A stretch of DNA of 64,000 nucleotides from Calothrix sp. 336/3. GTDB taxonomy: Bacteria > Cyanobacteriota > Cyanobacteriia > Cyanobacteriales > Nostocaceae. The stretch is taken from NCBI RefSeq assembly GCF_000734895.2, contig NZ_CP011382.1, positions 2,458,700 through 2,522,699 on the forward strand. The letters are read 5' to 3'. The position numbers were made by a program, and so were the translations under genes. Every line of letters starts with the position of its first letter. Position 1 is the first letter of the stretch. Below are positions 9,624 to 18,465 of the stretch, in pieces. The notes under the pieces are model-generated. The model worked only from the letters and a program-made list of their open reading frames with translations. It made no database searches and was not told the origin of the DNA.

Positions 9624-11114
9624 TTAAAGAGTCAATTTTTCTCTTTCTTCGCTGTTATAAATTACTGTTGAGTTGGATGTGAAAAGTTGAATTACAGCTA
9701 ACTGATTGAGCAACAGTTCAATTAAATGATTGAGATTATTTTCACCAAATAATTTCTCTATAGATACTTGCACTTTCAAGTCATTTTCGATTTGAGTTTT
9801 GAATAAGAAACCTATCAATGAGTCCAGCAATAGAGCCAATGGTTGCTCTGGATTAATTTGCAATACAGGAATCTGTAAAGAATGACTCAACCATTCCAAC
9901 AAATAGGTTTCTAGCATTTGCCGTTGTTGTTGCACAGAAACAGTCAAAAGTTTCTCTCTGGAAATACTGCTTTTTTGTATTTCTGCGAGATGAATTTTTT
10001 TTTCCTCTTGAATCAGCCCCAGAGGAGGCGTAGGAACAGAACCAAGTGCGACATCACCCCAGCGCATGATAGTTGCCGCAGCCGTAGCTGATGCACCTTT
10101 CGTATAAACTAAAACCAAGCTATTTTCGCTAATTTTACCCTCATAGGCAGCATGATATAAATTAGCGATCGCCATTACCGGGCCAATATTGGCATATCGT
10201 GAATACAAATTGATAGTTTTTGCTGCGTTTATCCCTAATGCTTGCGTACAAACATCGGCATACCAAGCAGTAGGCGTGTTGAACACAAAGAAATCTATGT
10301 CAGCCAAAGTTAATCCAGCCGCCGCCGTCGCACCTTCGCAACAAGTACGCACAAAATCTACAGAGGTTTCCGCGAGTGTACTAACATTCTCACCTGTACG
10401 AGTCCTGATTTGAGGCTGTCCTTGAGCATCTGTTACCAATTCATGCACATAAGCCCCACTAGTTGCAGCCGTGCTGACAATTTTACTAGCTAAGATTCCT
10501 TGATGTGGTTTCAGCCTATCTACTATAAAGGCTCCAGCAGCATCACCCATAGACCAAGAGAGGCTATCAGTTTCCTCTACTGTTTGAGAACCTATATGGG
10601 AGACAACAACCAAAGCATTGCGATATGCTCCCGTTTGAATAAGTGCATGGGCATTTTGCAAAGCTACCAAAGCACTAGAACAAGTTGACTCTAAATTCCA
10701 AGCCGGACAGTGCAATCCTAATTTCTGAGCCAAGTAAACAGCATTACCATGTCCCACCTGTTCCGGAAATAGAGAAGCCACAATCATCAAATCCACCTCT
10801 TGGGGAGAGAGTCGTGCAGCTACTAGTGCATCTTTAGCCGCCCGATATTCCAGAGTCAGCGAAGATTCATCAATATCAACTACCCGACGTTCAACATTAC
10901 CCCGAAATGGATCTGCTAAATATGGCGCGACAGCTTGTGACCAAATATCTAGAACATTAGGAGTAGAAGAGGATTCGCTAGACACAGATAGCCTTACCCT
11001 TCTTGGCTTTTCCTGTGGAATTAACTCCGGAAACTTCTCTAGCCAATACTCATTTGAACGGATAATGCTACCAAAACTAACAGCAAGTGAGCGAATACCG
11101 ATTGCATCATTCAT
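9624..11114 (-). CDS. KAS III-like ketoacyl synthase fused to a carrier protein domain
   Basis: A 496-residue protein. Residues 1-355 have the thiolase fold of 3-oxoacyl-ACP synthase III, with the active-site cysteine in ESTCSSALVAL and a glycine-rich C-terminal half (MGDAAGAF). At the place of the KAS III His motif (HQAN) the sequence reads FNTPTAWY, so the catalytic His is absent. The later Asn (NIGPVMAI) seems kept. Loss of His is known in KAS III relatives that act as acyltransferases. Residues about 390-480 resemble an acyl carrier protein, with LLLDSLIGF as candidate phosphopantetheine site (Ser near 433). Within the siderophore operon it may extend or transfer the aryl starter, possibly in cis on its own carrier; this is inference. 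Neither PchE/F nor HMWP systems contain such a protein as far as I know. Confidence 0.88.
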   Translation of the reverse strand: MNDAIGIRSLAVSFGSIIRSNEYWLEKFPELIPQEKPRRVRLSVSSESSSTPNVLDIWSQAVAPYLADPFRGNVERRVVDIDESSLTLEYRAAKDALVAARLSPQEVDLMIVASLFPEQVGHGNAVYLAQKLGLHCPAWNLESTCSSALVALQNAHALIQTGAYRNALVVVSHIGSQTVEETDSLSWSMGDAAGAFIVDRLKPHQGILASKIVSTAATSGAYVHELVTDAQGQPQIRTRTGENVSTLAETSVDFVRTCCEGATAAAGLTLADIDFFVFNTPTAWYADVCTQALGINAAKTINLYSRYANIGPVMAIANLYHAAYEGKISENSLVLVYTKGASATAAATIMRWGDVALGSVPTPPLGLIQEEKKIHLAEIQKSSISREKLLTVSVQQQRQMLETYLLEWLSHSLQIPVLQINPEQPLALLLDSLIGFLFKTQIENDLKVQVSIEKLFGENNLNHLIELLLNQLAVIQLFTSNSTVIYNSEEREKLTL

Positions 11115-11129
11115 GATAATTCTAAATAC

Positions 11130-11170
11130 TTTGCGTTCCTCTGCGCCTAACTCAGCGTTCCTCTGCGTTT
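11130..11170. repeat. Short repeat, two copies of GCGTTCCTCTGCG
   Basis: Two direct copies at about 11133-11145 and 11154-11166 between the AcpS-like gene and the KAS III gene. It is the same family as the repeat at 9574-9604, in reverse orientation. No role is evident. Confidence 0.6.
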
Positions 11171-11177
11171 AAAAACC

Positions 11178-11582
11178 TCAAATAGTATTGAGAGCGATCG
11201 CACTCGCTGCGGCATAATCAGCTACATGAGTAATGCTCACCAACCACTTAGCAACCCCTAAACAGTTAGCTAGTTCCCGATATTGACCATGCAATAATAC
11301 TGATGGTTCACCTGTGAGTAGTCGCTGCACTTCTATATCCAGCCAAGAAATCTGTTGATTTAATTCCATCCCCAAGGCTTTGAGAATTGCTTTTTTGGCA
11401 CAAAAACGACCCGCAAGCTGTTGAACCCCAGGCATAATACTCCGTTCACTGGCTCTAAAATACTGCATAGCAAAATTTTCCTGGGATTTTTCTATGAGGG
11501 TTTTGATATCAGCAGTCGCTACTATTTCTATGCCATAACCGATGATATAAGGAGTATCAGGTACAGTCAGTATTGCGTTCAT
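11178..11582 (-). CDS. Divergent AcpS-type phosphopantetheinyl transferase
   Basis: A 134-residue AcpS-family protein; the family transfers 4'-phosphopantetheine from CoA to carrier proteins. The fold is recognisable from the opening GIEIVATADI, the central FCAKKAILKALGM and the C-terminal WLVSITHVADYAAA. However, the metal-binding Asp of the usual GIDI motif is Glu, and the Glu of the usual AAKEA motif is Lys. Activity is therefore uncertain, or metal binding is altered. It starts inside the stop of the salicylate synthase gene (ATGA, 11579-11582), so it is translationally coupled to it. A second AcpS-like gene with canonical residues lies at 14498-14878 in the same operon. This copy could be specialised for one carrier domain, or be decaying. 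Confidence 0.8.
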   Translation of the reverse strand: MNAILTVPDTPYIIGYGIEIVATADIKTLIEKSQENFAMQYFRASERSIMPGVQQLAGRFCAKKAILKALGMELNQQISWLDIEVQRLLTGEPSVLLHGQYRELANCLGVAKWLVSITHVADYAAASAIALNTI

Positions 11583-12916
11583 GTGGCTTCAGACTCCAAT
11601 ACTACATTCGTCAGCATAGTATTCATCTTGTTGACGGACTCGATATACTCTTTTTCTGGTACAGATTCGGCAACAATCCCAGCACCAGCATTTAAGTAGA
11701 TATGATTACCGTACTGATAAACAGAACGAATTGCGATCGCTAAATCTCCTGTACCACTACTATTTAGCCAGCCGATACCCCCCGCATAAATTCCTCTGGG
11801 TTCGTCTTCTAAACGGTCAATCCATTTGAGTGCTTGTTGTTTATCAATTCCCGAAACGGTAATCCCTGGAAACAAAACTTTCAAAGCATCCCACAGGGTT
11901 TTTCCTGGTTGTAGTTGTCCGCCGACTCTCGATGATAAATGCTGCACACAACGATATTTTTTCACTTCCATGAAGTTGAACACTTGAATACTACCTGCTA
12001 AACACAGAGAAGCAATTTCACTTTGGGCTAACCAAATAGAAAGAGCGTGTTCTTTGACTTCTTTGGCATCAATAAATAGTTCGTGTGTGAGTTGTATATC
12101 TTCTGTTTGATTTTCGCTTCTCGGTCTGGTTCCAGCTAGAGGATTAGTCACAATAAAACCATCGTCATAAACTTCAATTAAAGTTTCTGGACTAAAGCCA
12201 ACTGCCCGGACATCTCCGATATTCAAACAGTAGGAACGCGCGGCATTATTAACTTTGGCTCCAACTATATAGGTTCCCAATACATCTAAATTACCAGGAA
12301 TTTTCACAGAGCGAGAAATAATTGCTTTCTGTAATTCGTCCTTTTGAATGGCTGTGATTAACTCGCTAATCTTTTGCTGATAATTTGTGCGATCGCTAAA
12401 ATCTAATCTCAAATCAGCAGCTTGATAATCTGGCAATTGAGCATCTAAAAGTAAAATTTCTTCAACTTGTTCAAGAGATTTTGTACTTTTGATACACACC
12501 CCTTCATCAGTGAATATCAGTTCAATTTCTGGAATTAGAAAATACAGGCTGTCTTGCTCGATGGATTTAGCATAATCTGAATAAAATCGAGCCATATCAA
12601 AAGCAACGTAGCCATAAGCTGTCCAATCTTCAATCGGCAATTTCGCCAACATTTTCTCGACTTGCTTAAATGGCTCAGTTGCTGGTTCTGAGAAAGATTT
12701 ACCTACACCTTTCACAGAAACTAAATCTCGTGAAACTGATACTTTCGCTAATTCATTACCAGCAATCCTGATTTCATTCTTACCCTCATACAGAACATAA
12801 TTATCAAAGATTCCAGCCTTTAGGAAATTTTGCAAAGCTACAAGATGATTCCTCCGACCAGAAATAAATTTACGCTTGTATTTGATTGCTGTCTGAAACT
12901 CTAATACCATCATCAT
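11579..12916 (-). CDS. Salicylate synthase (MbtI/Irp9 family)
   Basis: A 445-residue chorismate-utilising enzyme expected to convert chorismate via isochorismate to salicylate, the aromatic cap of pyochelin-type siderophores. Family residues are visible: ELQKAIISRSV carries the catalytic Lys, NPLAGTRPRS the substrate-binding GTR, KEVKEHALSI the catalytic Glu, LSSRVGG and VTVSGIDK the active-site wall, and PRGIYAGGIGW the C-terminal core. Length and motifs fit single-protein salicylate synthases of the Irp9/MbtI type better than isochorismate synthases that need a separate lyase, and no lyase gene is seen nearby. It is the third to fifth gene region of the leftward operon, following the aryl-acid ligase by 19 bases. 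Anthranilate synthase component I is a less likely alternative. Confidence 0.93.
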   Translation of the reverse strand: MMMVLEFQTAIKYKRKFISGRRNHLVALQNFLKAGIFDNYVLYEGKNEIRIAGNELAKVSVSRDLVSVKGVGKSFSEPATEPFKQVEKMLAKLPIEDWTAYGYVAFDMARFYSDYAKSIEQDSLYFLIPEIELIFTDEGVCIKSTKSLEQVEEILLLDAQLPDYQAADLRLDFSDRTNYQQKISELITAIQKDELQKAIISRSVKIPGNLDVLGTYIVGAKVNNAARSYCLNIGDVRAVGFSPETLIEVYDDGFIVTNPLAGTRPRSENQTEDIQLTHELFIDAKEVKEHALSIWLAQSEIASLCLAGSIQVFNFMEVKKYRCVQHLSSRVGGQLQPGKTLWDALKVLFPGITVSGIDKQQALKWIDRLEDEPRGIYAGGIGWLNSSGTGDLAIAIRSVYQYGNHIYLNAGAGIVAESVPEKEYIESVNKMNTMLTNVVLESEAT

Positions 12917-12935
12917 TCCTCTGTTGGGAAATTAT

Positions 12936-14474
12936 TTACAAACTTGTACCAGCAAGTAAACTGGAATTATTACTTAATAATCTGCGGTGAATTTTTCCGG
13001 TAGCAGTGCGCGGTAATTTTTCTACAAAGTAAACTTTTTTAGGAGCCTTAAAATGTGGCAATAGTTCTTTAGTAAATTTCCGAATATCCATTTCTATTTG
13101 TGGTGTACCCATTTGCCCCGACTTGAGAGTAACATAAGCCACAATCTGCGTTAAATGTTCTGCATTATTAGACTCAGGGACAACAGCAACCTCTAGAATT
13201 TGGGGATGTTGATGTAATATATCCTCAATTTCCATTGGCGATATCCACTGTCCATTGACTTTAAATAAATCATCATTGCGTCCCATAAAGTAAAAATAAC
13301 CATCAGCATCCCGCAAATATTTATCTCCAGTCCGCATGGTGTCGCCATAAATCGCTTTACGAGTTTGTTGTAACCGCTTCCAATAACCCCACATCAGGCT
13401 TTCTCCTCTGACTTGGAGATTGCCAATTTCACCAGGAGAACAAGGTACACCATCGTCACCCAGAATTTGCGCATCATAACCAGGAATGGGACGACCAGAA
13501 CTTCCTGGTTTACACTTTCCTATTTGATTAGAGAGAAATATATGTAAAAACTCAGTTGTACCAATTCCTTCACAAATTTCATGCTTGTATGTCTCTAGCC
13601 ATTGATACCAAATACTTTTAGGTAGTTGTTCCGCCGCAGATGCACACAGTCTTAAGGAAGAAACATCCAAAGGTGCAATTTCCGCGAGAGCCAAAATACC
13701 TGCATAAACACTGGGTATACCAAATAAAATTGTCGGTCGATAACGCTGAATATCTGCAATTATGTCGAAAGCATTACTGGCATCAGATAACACACTAGCT
13801 GCGCCTACCGCCATTGGCATATATAAGGTATTACCCAAGCCATAGGCAAAAGGCATTTTAGCCACCGAATAAGTAATATCATCCTGGCGCAAACCTAGAG
13901 TTGCTTTACCATATCTTTCTGCACACACCACCATACTTTGATGCAGGTGAATCACGCCTTTAGGATTGCCTGTACTACCGGATGTATAGAGCCAGAAAGC
14001 TGGTTCATCGGGTGATGTTTCTGCGCAAGGTAGTAATTCATCTTGTTGAGTTAGCAGAGAAAGATAAGCATCTTTAAAGAGTACATGACGTAAATATTTT
14101 GATTGAATAGGAGCGAGTTTTTCTTGCCACTCTTGGGTAGTTAATAAGAGTTGGGCGCGAGAATCTTGCAGAATATATTGAATCTCATTCAGACTACAAG
14201 TAGTATTAATAGGAACTGGTATTGCTCCTAACCAAATTGCACCCCAAAAGGTAAAAACAAACTCTGGAGAATCGGGCAATAAAATAGCTATACGGTTTTC
14301 TTGTTCTAGTCCAAGATTGGCGAGTAATCTGGCACTACGCCGCACAAAGTTGTTAACTTGTCCATAAGTATATGTTTGATTTTGATAATAAAAGGCTATT
14401 TTCTCGCTTCTTCCCAGCTTCAAGTTACCTTCTATAAAGTAAGCTGCTATGTTCAATATTTCGTCATTTGTCAT
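12936..14474 (-). CDS. Aryl-acid AMP ligase (benzoate-CoA ligase-like)
   Basis: A 512-residue adenylate-forming enzyme. The ATP motif YTSGSTGNPKG, the core EGIGTTEFLH, the hinge GDKYLRDADG, and the catalytic Lys in RTATGKIHR are all present. The overall sequence is most like benzoate-CoA ligases (MPFAYGLGNTLYMP). Placed directly upstream of salicylate synthase and after a stand-alone carrier protein, it most probably activates salicylate and loads it on the carrier at 14859-15170, taking the role that PchD or YbtE plays. The family similarity alone would also allow CoA thioester formation; the context argues for carrier loading. The spacing to its neighbours is 19-23 bases, consistent with one transcript. 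Confidence 0.88.
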   Translation of the reverse strand: MTNDEILNIAAYFIEGNLKLGRSEKIAFYYQNQTYTYGQVNNFVRRSARLLANLGLEQENRIAILLPDSPEFVFTFWGAIWLGAIPVPINTTCSLNEIQYILQDSRAQLLLTTQEWQEKLAPIQSKYLRHVLFKDAYLSLLTQQDELLPCAETSPDEPAFWLYTSGSTGNPKGVIHLHQSMVVCAERYGKATLGLRQDDITYSVAKMPFAYGLGNTLYMPMAVGAASVLSDASNAFDIIADIQRYRPTILFGIPSVYAGILALAEIAPLDVSSLRLCASAAEQLPKSIWYQWLETYKHEICEGIGTTEFLHIFLSNQIGKCKPGSSGRPIPGYDAQILGDDGVPCSPGEIGNLQVRGESLMWGYWKRLQQTRKAIYGDTMRTGDKYLRDADGYFYFMGRNDDLFKVNGQWISPMEIEDILHQHPQILEVAVVPESNNAEHLTQIVAYVTLKSGQMGTPQIEMDIRKFTKELLPHFKAPKKVYFVEKLPRTATGKIHRRLLSNNSSLLAGTSL

Positions 14475-14497
14475 TAATTCTTCTTACCCTTGCTCTC

Positions 14498-14878
14498 TTA
14501 CATCCCCAGAACTTGCACTAATATGTGTTGATCCCAGTAGCACCAGTTAGCTAACCATTGTTGAATATGACGTTTTTTTGCCTGATGCCTTGCTTTACCG
14601 TACAGATGAATAATTAAGTTATAAGGTGTGATTTCAGTTTCAATTTCATTCCAATCAATACTGACTAATCCAGTACCTAGAGCTTTTCCTACAGCTTCTT
14701 TTGTGGCAAAACAGATTGCATAATATTGATGGTAGTTGGTTGCCGATTGGCAGTAATGTATTTCTTTAGCAGTGAATAACAAATTTAAGGTTTCACTGTC
14801 ATATCTATCAACGAGTCTGGCAATTCTATAAATGGGAGTAATATCTAAACCCAACCCTTTAATCTGTTGGTTTAACAT
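14498..14878 (-). CDS. AcpS-type phosphopantetheinyl transferase
   Basis: A 126-residue holo-ACP synthase-like protein. The metal-binding Asp is in GLGLDITPIYRI, and the hallmark FATKEAVGKALGTG with its catalytic Glu is intact, so unlike its paralogue at 11178 it looks functional. It overlaps the end of the carrier protein gene by 20 bases, implying coupled translation and a dedicated partner. It probably converts the carrier protein, and perhaps the NRPS carrier domains, to the holo form. Confidence 0.87.
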   Translation of the reverse strand: MLNQQIKGLGLDITPIYRIARLVDRYDSETLNLLFTAKEIHYCQSATNYHQYYAICFATKEAVGKALGTGLVSIDWNEIETEITPYNLIIHLYGKARHQAKKRHIQQWLANWCYWDQHILVQVLGM

Positions 14879-15170
14879 GGTTGGTGATATTTTGGGCGAT
14901 CGCCTCTTGAACTGTATTGCAGACTTGAGATAATGTCATGTCTTGCCGAGACTCTAGCTTCACATTCACCCCCAGCGTGCGTTTCAATCCCAAGGCTATC
15001 TCTACTACCTCTACAGAATCAAGTTGTAAATCCTTGTGCAGCAAGGTATTTTCCCTAATCAATTCTTCTGGAATACCGAGATTAAGAAGTATTAATTTCA
15101 GGATACCCATCACACTGTCATTATGCTGGTAGCCAGACTCAACTGGAGAAATGTCCATTGATTGACACAT
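14859..15170 (-). CDS. Acyl/aryl carrier protein
   Basis: A 103-residue stand-alone carrier protein with the phosphopantetheine attachment site in LQLDSVEVVEIALG (Ser near residue 57) and an acidic helix II. It is the first gene of the leftward siderophore operon and overlaps a dedicated AcpS-type transferase. I infer that it carries salicylate, delivered by the ligase two genes on. The first 20 residues are not typical; the ATG at residue 21 (MGILKLILLN) is an alternative start that would give a more usual ACP length of about 83. Confidence 0.88.
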   Translation of the reverse strand: MCQSMDISPVESGYQHNDSVMGILKLILLNLGIPEELIRENTLLHKDLQLDSVEVVEIALGLKRTLGVNVKLESRQDMTLSQVCNTVQEAIAQNITNHVKPTD

Positions 15171-15821
15171 ATTACACCTTGGGAACTGGGATGCAGACCG
15201 GGAAGCTTTACCAAAAGGGGATTTGACTCTAATTCAAGTCAAAATACTTTTTGCCTTATCTCAATGGGAGTAAGCTCTGGTATCGCCTGATATCGAGAAG
15301 ACTACAGGTTTGATTCAAGTATATTGCAAGTATTTTTCAATTGGTCTACAAACTATCTAATAGGAATAGCTTGCATTTAGCAAGTACTTTTAGATAGAAC
15401 AAATATATCGATGAGAGTAATACTATTGCGTTTACTTATCATTTGTTTTAGGTTATTGTTTTATAGTCAGGTTTTTCTGTAGCTTAACTCTTATCAGTAC
15501 AACAACATTCAGAGTATTTTATTTAACCAACACTAAAAGAATATAAGTCTTTTAGTGCAGGAAATCCCAAATTAAGCGCACAAACAATAAGTATAAAAAG
15601 TTTCATTTTTTGCATTTTGTATACTTAGCTTAAAACAACTTAACATATTTACTTTAGTTTAGAGTTGACATAGATTCTCAGTAGATATAATGTGAAATTT
15701 GTAATAGTTTTTTGTAACTAAGTCCTTTGGTTTACAAAATAAATAGAAATTACTTTCAGTTATTTAAGCCATTGATGTCATTAATCAAAATTGCATAACA
15801 CGATGGATGATGAGGAGAATA
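15171..15821. promoter_or_regulatory. Divergent intergenic control region of the siderophore locus
   Basis: 650 bases, A+T-rich, between the leftward biosynthetic operon and the rightward receptor gene, so it should hold both iron-responsive promoters. On the + strand TTGACA at 15665-15670 and TATAAT at 15686-15691 (spacer 15, a little short) could serve the receptor; the spacer includes ATTCTCAGTAGAT, a weak candidate for Fur. Two direct copies of GCAAGTAYTTTT at 15326-15337 and 15380-15391 (54 bases apart) may be activator sites for the leftward operon. No regulator gene is present in the locus. Confidence 0.5.
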
Positions 15822-18422
15822 ATGAAACCAGAGCAATTCGTGCAGAGCTTGTTGTTCACAGTCTCAGTTGTGATGTTGATGCTACATCCTGCCCAAGGAG
15901 AGGATATCAATCAGCACGCCAAACTGCGGGAGAGAAGGCATATTTCCCAACTAAAGCGACCATCTGTACTCAGTCAAGCCAATCCATCGCAGACGGTAAC
16001 GATTACCAAAGTACAAATCAATTCCACAAGTAAAGGCATAGAGATAATTTTACAGACTCCTTTAGGTGAGCAATTACAAGTTCAGCCGAAGAGTGAAGGT
16101 AATACATTTATTGCAGAGATTAGCAATGCTCAACTGCGTCTATCTAGTGGTGACACATTTCGCCAGGAGAAGCCAGCAGCAGGAATTGCAGAGATTACGG
16201 TGACTAACCAAAATGCTAATACTATCTTGGTGACAGTTAAGGGAGAAGGAAGTTTACCGCAAGTTGAATTGTTTGATAGTGATGAGGGTTTGATTTTTGG
16301 CTTAACGGCAAATGCATCAGCACCGCAACCAGAAGCATCAGTACCAGCACCGCAACCAGAAGCAGAAGCAACACCCCAACCACCATCAGAGAATAATGAG
16401 CCAATAGAACTAGTGGTGACAGGCGATCGCGATGATGGCTATAACCCACTCAATGCAACTACTGGTACAAGAACTGACACACCTATACGAGATATTCCGC
16501 AGTCGGTTCAGGTGATTCCGCAAAAGGTAATTACAGATCAACAAGTTATCAAATTTGATGAAGCACTAGCTAACGTCAGTAATGTAATTGCTGGTGGTTT
16601 TGACACGTCCTCAGAAGCGAGATATACGATTCGGGGATTTGATGATGCACCGATATTGATAGATGGTTTTAGACAATATGCTTTTGCAGAGGTTCCAGAA
16701 ACAGCGAACTTAGAACGTATCGAAGTCTTGAAAGGTCCAGCTTCTATCTTATATGGAGAGATTCAACCAGGTGGAATCATTAATGCTGTCACCAAAAAAC
16801 CTCTGGCAAAACCTTTTTACGAAGCAGAAATCCAGTTTGGCAACTATGGTTTGATTCGACCACGCATTGACCTGTCTGGACCTTTAAATGAGGATAAAAG
16901 CCAGCGATATCGACTGAATTTATCCTATCTGAATAGTGAAAGTTTTCGAGGCTTTGAGCAAAACTTTGAACAATTTTTCATTGCCCCTGTTTTGACTTGG
17001 AAACTGGGTGAAAATACAGATTTAACCGTAGAAGCGCAGTATTCTAACCGGAGACGACCATATGACGCTGGTTTGGTAGCTTCAGGCGATCGCGTCATCG
17101 ATGTTCCGCGCGATCGCATCATTAATGAACCAGATGACTATATTGACCGGACATTTATTAGTACTGCATACTCCTTAGAGCATCGTTTTAATGATAAATG
17201 GACATTACGCAACGGATTTCGCTATGCCACAAGTCGGGTTTACACCGATAAATTGACGATTCCCACGAGCTTTGATGAAACCACAGGTATTGTCAATCGT
17301 GTTTATGCTCTCGATGATTTTTATTCTGATGATTATTCATTACAGTCAAGCGTAGTTGGTAAATTTGCCACAGGAGGAATCAAGCATACTCTATTATTTG
17401 GTCTGGATTTAAATCGGACTAACTCAAGTAGTTTTGCTGAATCTAATTTCTTCACTCCATCACAATTGAATATCTTCAATCCTGTTTATGGTGCTACACC
17501 TCGGACTGGTTTAGATATTTTGCTCTTAGATAGGGAATCAGTTACAGATAGATTAGGTATTTATTTACAAGATGAGATTGCTTTCTTTGAAAATCTCAAA
17601 TTAGTAGCTGGAATACGTTATGAAACCGTAAAGCAAGACATCACAAACCGACCATCCCTGTTCTATCCAGGGGGTGATACTAGCCAATTCAATGACGCTT
17701 GGACTCCCCGTGTGGGAATTGTTTACCAACCATCGAAACAAGTGTCTGTTTACGCGAGCTATTCCCAATCATTTAATCCCAATATTGATAGCTTTGATGC
17801 TAACGGTAATCCTCTAAAACCAGAACAGGGCGAAGGTTACGAAGTTGGCATTAAAACTGAACTATTAGAAGGCAAACTTTCTGCAACTGCATCTTACTTT
17901 AATATTACCAAACAAAACGTTGCGACCACAGACCCAACTTTTCCAGGATTAGGTATTTCCATTGCTACGGGTGAACAACGTAGCCAAGGTTTTGAATTTG
18001 ATATTAGCGGGCAAATTCTGCCTGGATGGAATATTATTGCTGCCTACGCCTACACAGATGCAGAGGTTACAGCAGATAATACTATTCCTATTGGTAATAG
18101 ACTTCCTGGAGTTCCTAGACATAGTGCGAGTTTATGGACAACCTATGAAATCCAACGTGGTAGTTTACAAGGTTTAGGTTTTGGCGTGGGATTCAACTAT
18201 GTTGGAGAACGGGAAGGAGACCTAGAAAACAGCTTTAAGTTAGATAGTCATTTTCTGACGAATGCAGCTATTTTCTATCGCCGAGACAATTGGCGTTTTG
18301 CCCTCAATTTTAAGAACATTTTTGATATTGACTACATCAGTGGTGTACCTTTTAGCAGAACTAGTGGTATTTATCCCGGTGAACCTTTTAGTGTGATTGG
18401 TTCGATTTCGGTACAGTTTTAA
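15822..18422 (+). CDS. TonB-dependent ferric siderophore receptor with AMIN domain
   Basis: An outer-membrane receptor of about 866 residues. I chose ATG 15822 because GAGGAG at 15812-15817 precedes it; a frame-compatible ATG lies at 15807. A signal peptide (about 1-30, ending near HPAQGED) is followed by an AMIN-like domain (about 45-150), which is usual in cyanobacterial receptors, and a Pro/Glu/Ala linker. A plug domain follows (DTPIRDIPQSVQVIPQKVI, RGFDDAPILIDGF, LKGPASILYGEIQPGG), then a 22-strand-type barrel ending in aromatic Phe. It resembles FhuA/FoxA-type siderophore receptors. Its position opposite the biosynthetic operon and ahead of an FptX-like permease suggests that it imports the siderophore made here. 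Confidence 0.93.
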   Translation: MKPEQFVQSLLFTVSVVMLMLHPAQGEDINQHAKLRERRHISQLKRPSVLSQANPSQTVTITKVQINSTSKGIEIILQTPLGEQLQVQPKSEGNTFIAEISNAQLRLSSGDTFRQEKPAAGIAEITVTNQNANTILVTVKGEGSLPQVELFDSDEGLIFGLTANASAPQPEASVPAPQPEAEATPQPPSENNEPIELVVTGDRDDGYNPLNATTGTRTDTPIRDIPQSVQVIPQKVITDQQVIKFDEALANVSNVIAGGFDTSSEARYTIRGFDDAPILIDGFRQYAFAEVPETANLERIEVLKGPASILYGEIQPGGIINAVTKKPLAKPFYEAEIQFGNYGLIRPRIDLSGPLNEDKSQRYRLNLSYLNSESFRGFEQNFEQFFIAPVLTWKLGENTDLTVEAQYSNRRRPYDAGLVASGDRVIDVPRDRIINEPDDYIDRTFISTAYSLEHRFNDKWTLRNGFRYATSRVYTDKLTIPTSFDETTGIVNRVYALDDFYSDDYSLQSSVVGKFATGGIKHTLLFGLDLNRTNSSSFAESNFFTPSQLNIFNPVYGATPRTGLDILLLDRESVTDRLGIYLQDEIAFFENLKLVAGIRYETVKQDITNRPSLFYPGGDTSQFNDAWTPRVGIVYQPSKQVSVYASYSQSFNPNIDSFDANGNPLKPEQGEGYEVGIKTELLEGKLSATASYFNITKQNVATTDPTFPGLGISIATGEQRSQGFEFDISGQILPGWNIIAAYAYTDAEVTADNTIPIGNRLPGVPRHSASLWTTYEIQRGSLQGLGFGVGFNYVGEREGDLENSFKLDSHFLTNAAIFYRRDNWRFALNFKNIFDIDYISGVPFSRTSGIYPGEPFSVIGSISVQF

Positions 18423-18465
18423 TTGCTCTGTTCCTCCAACAAAAATTAGCAGGACTTTGACTTTT

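Noticed and set aside
15791..16033. 80-codon frame overlapping the start of the receptor gene
   Set aside because: It is in another frame of the receptor gene with no protein-like features; the GAGGAG site fits the receptor start at 15822.
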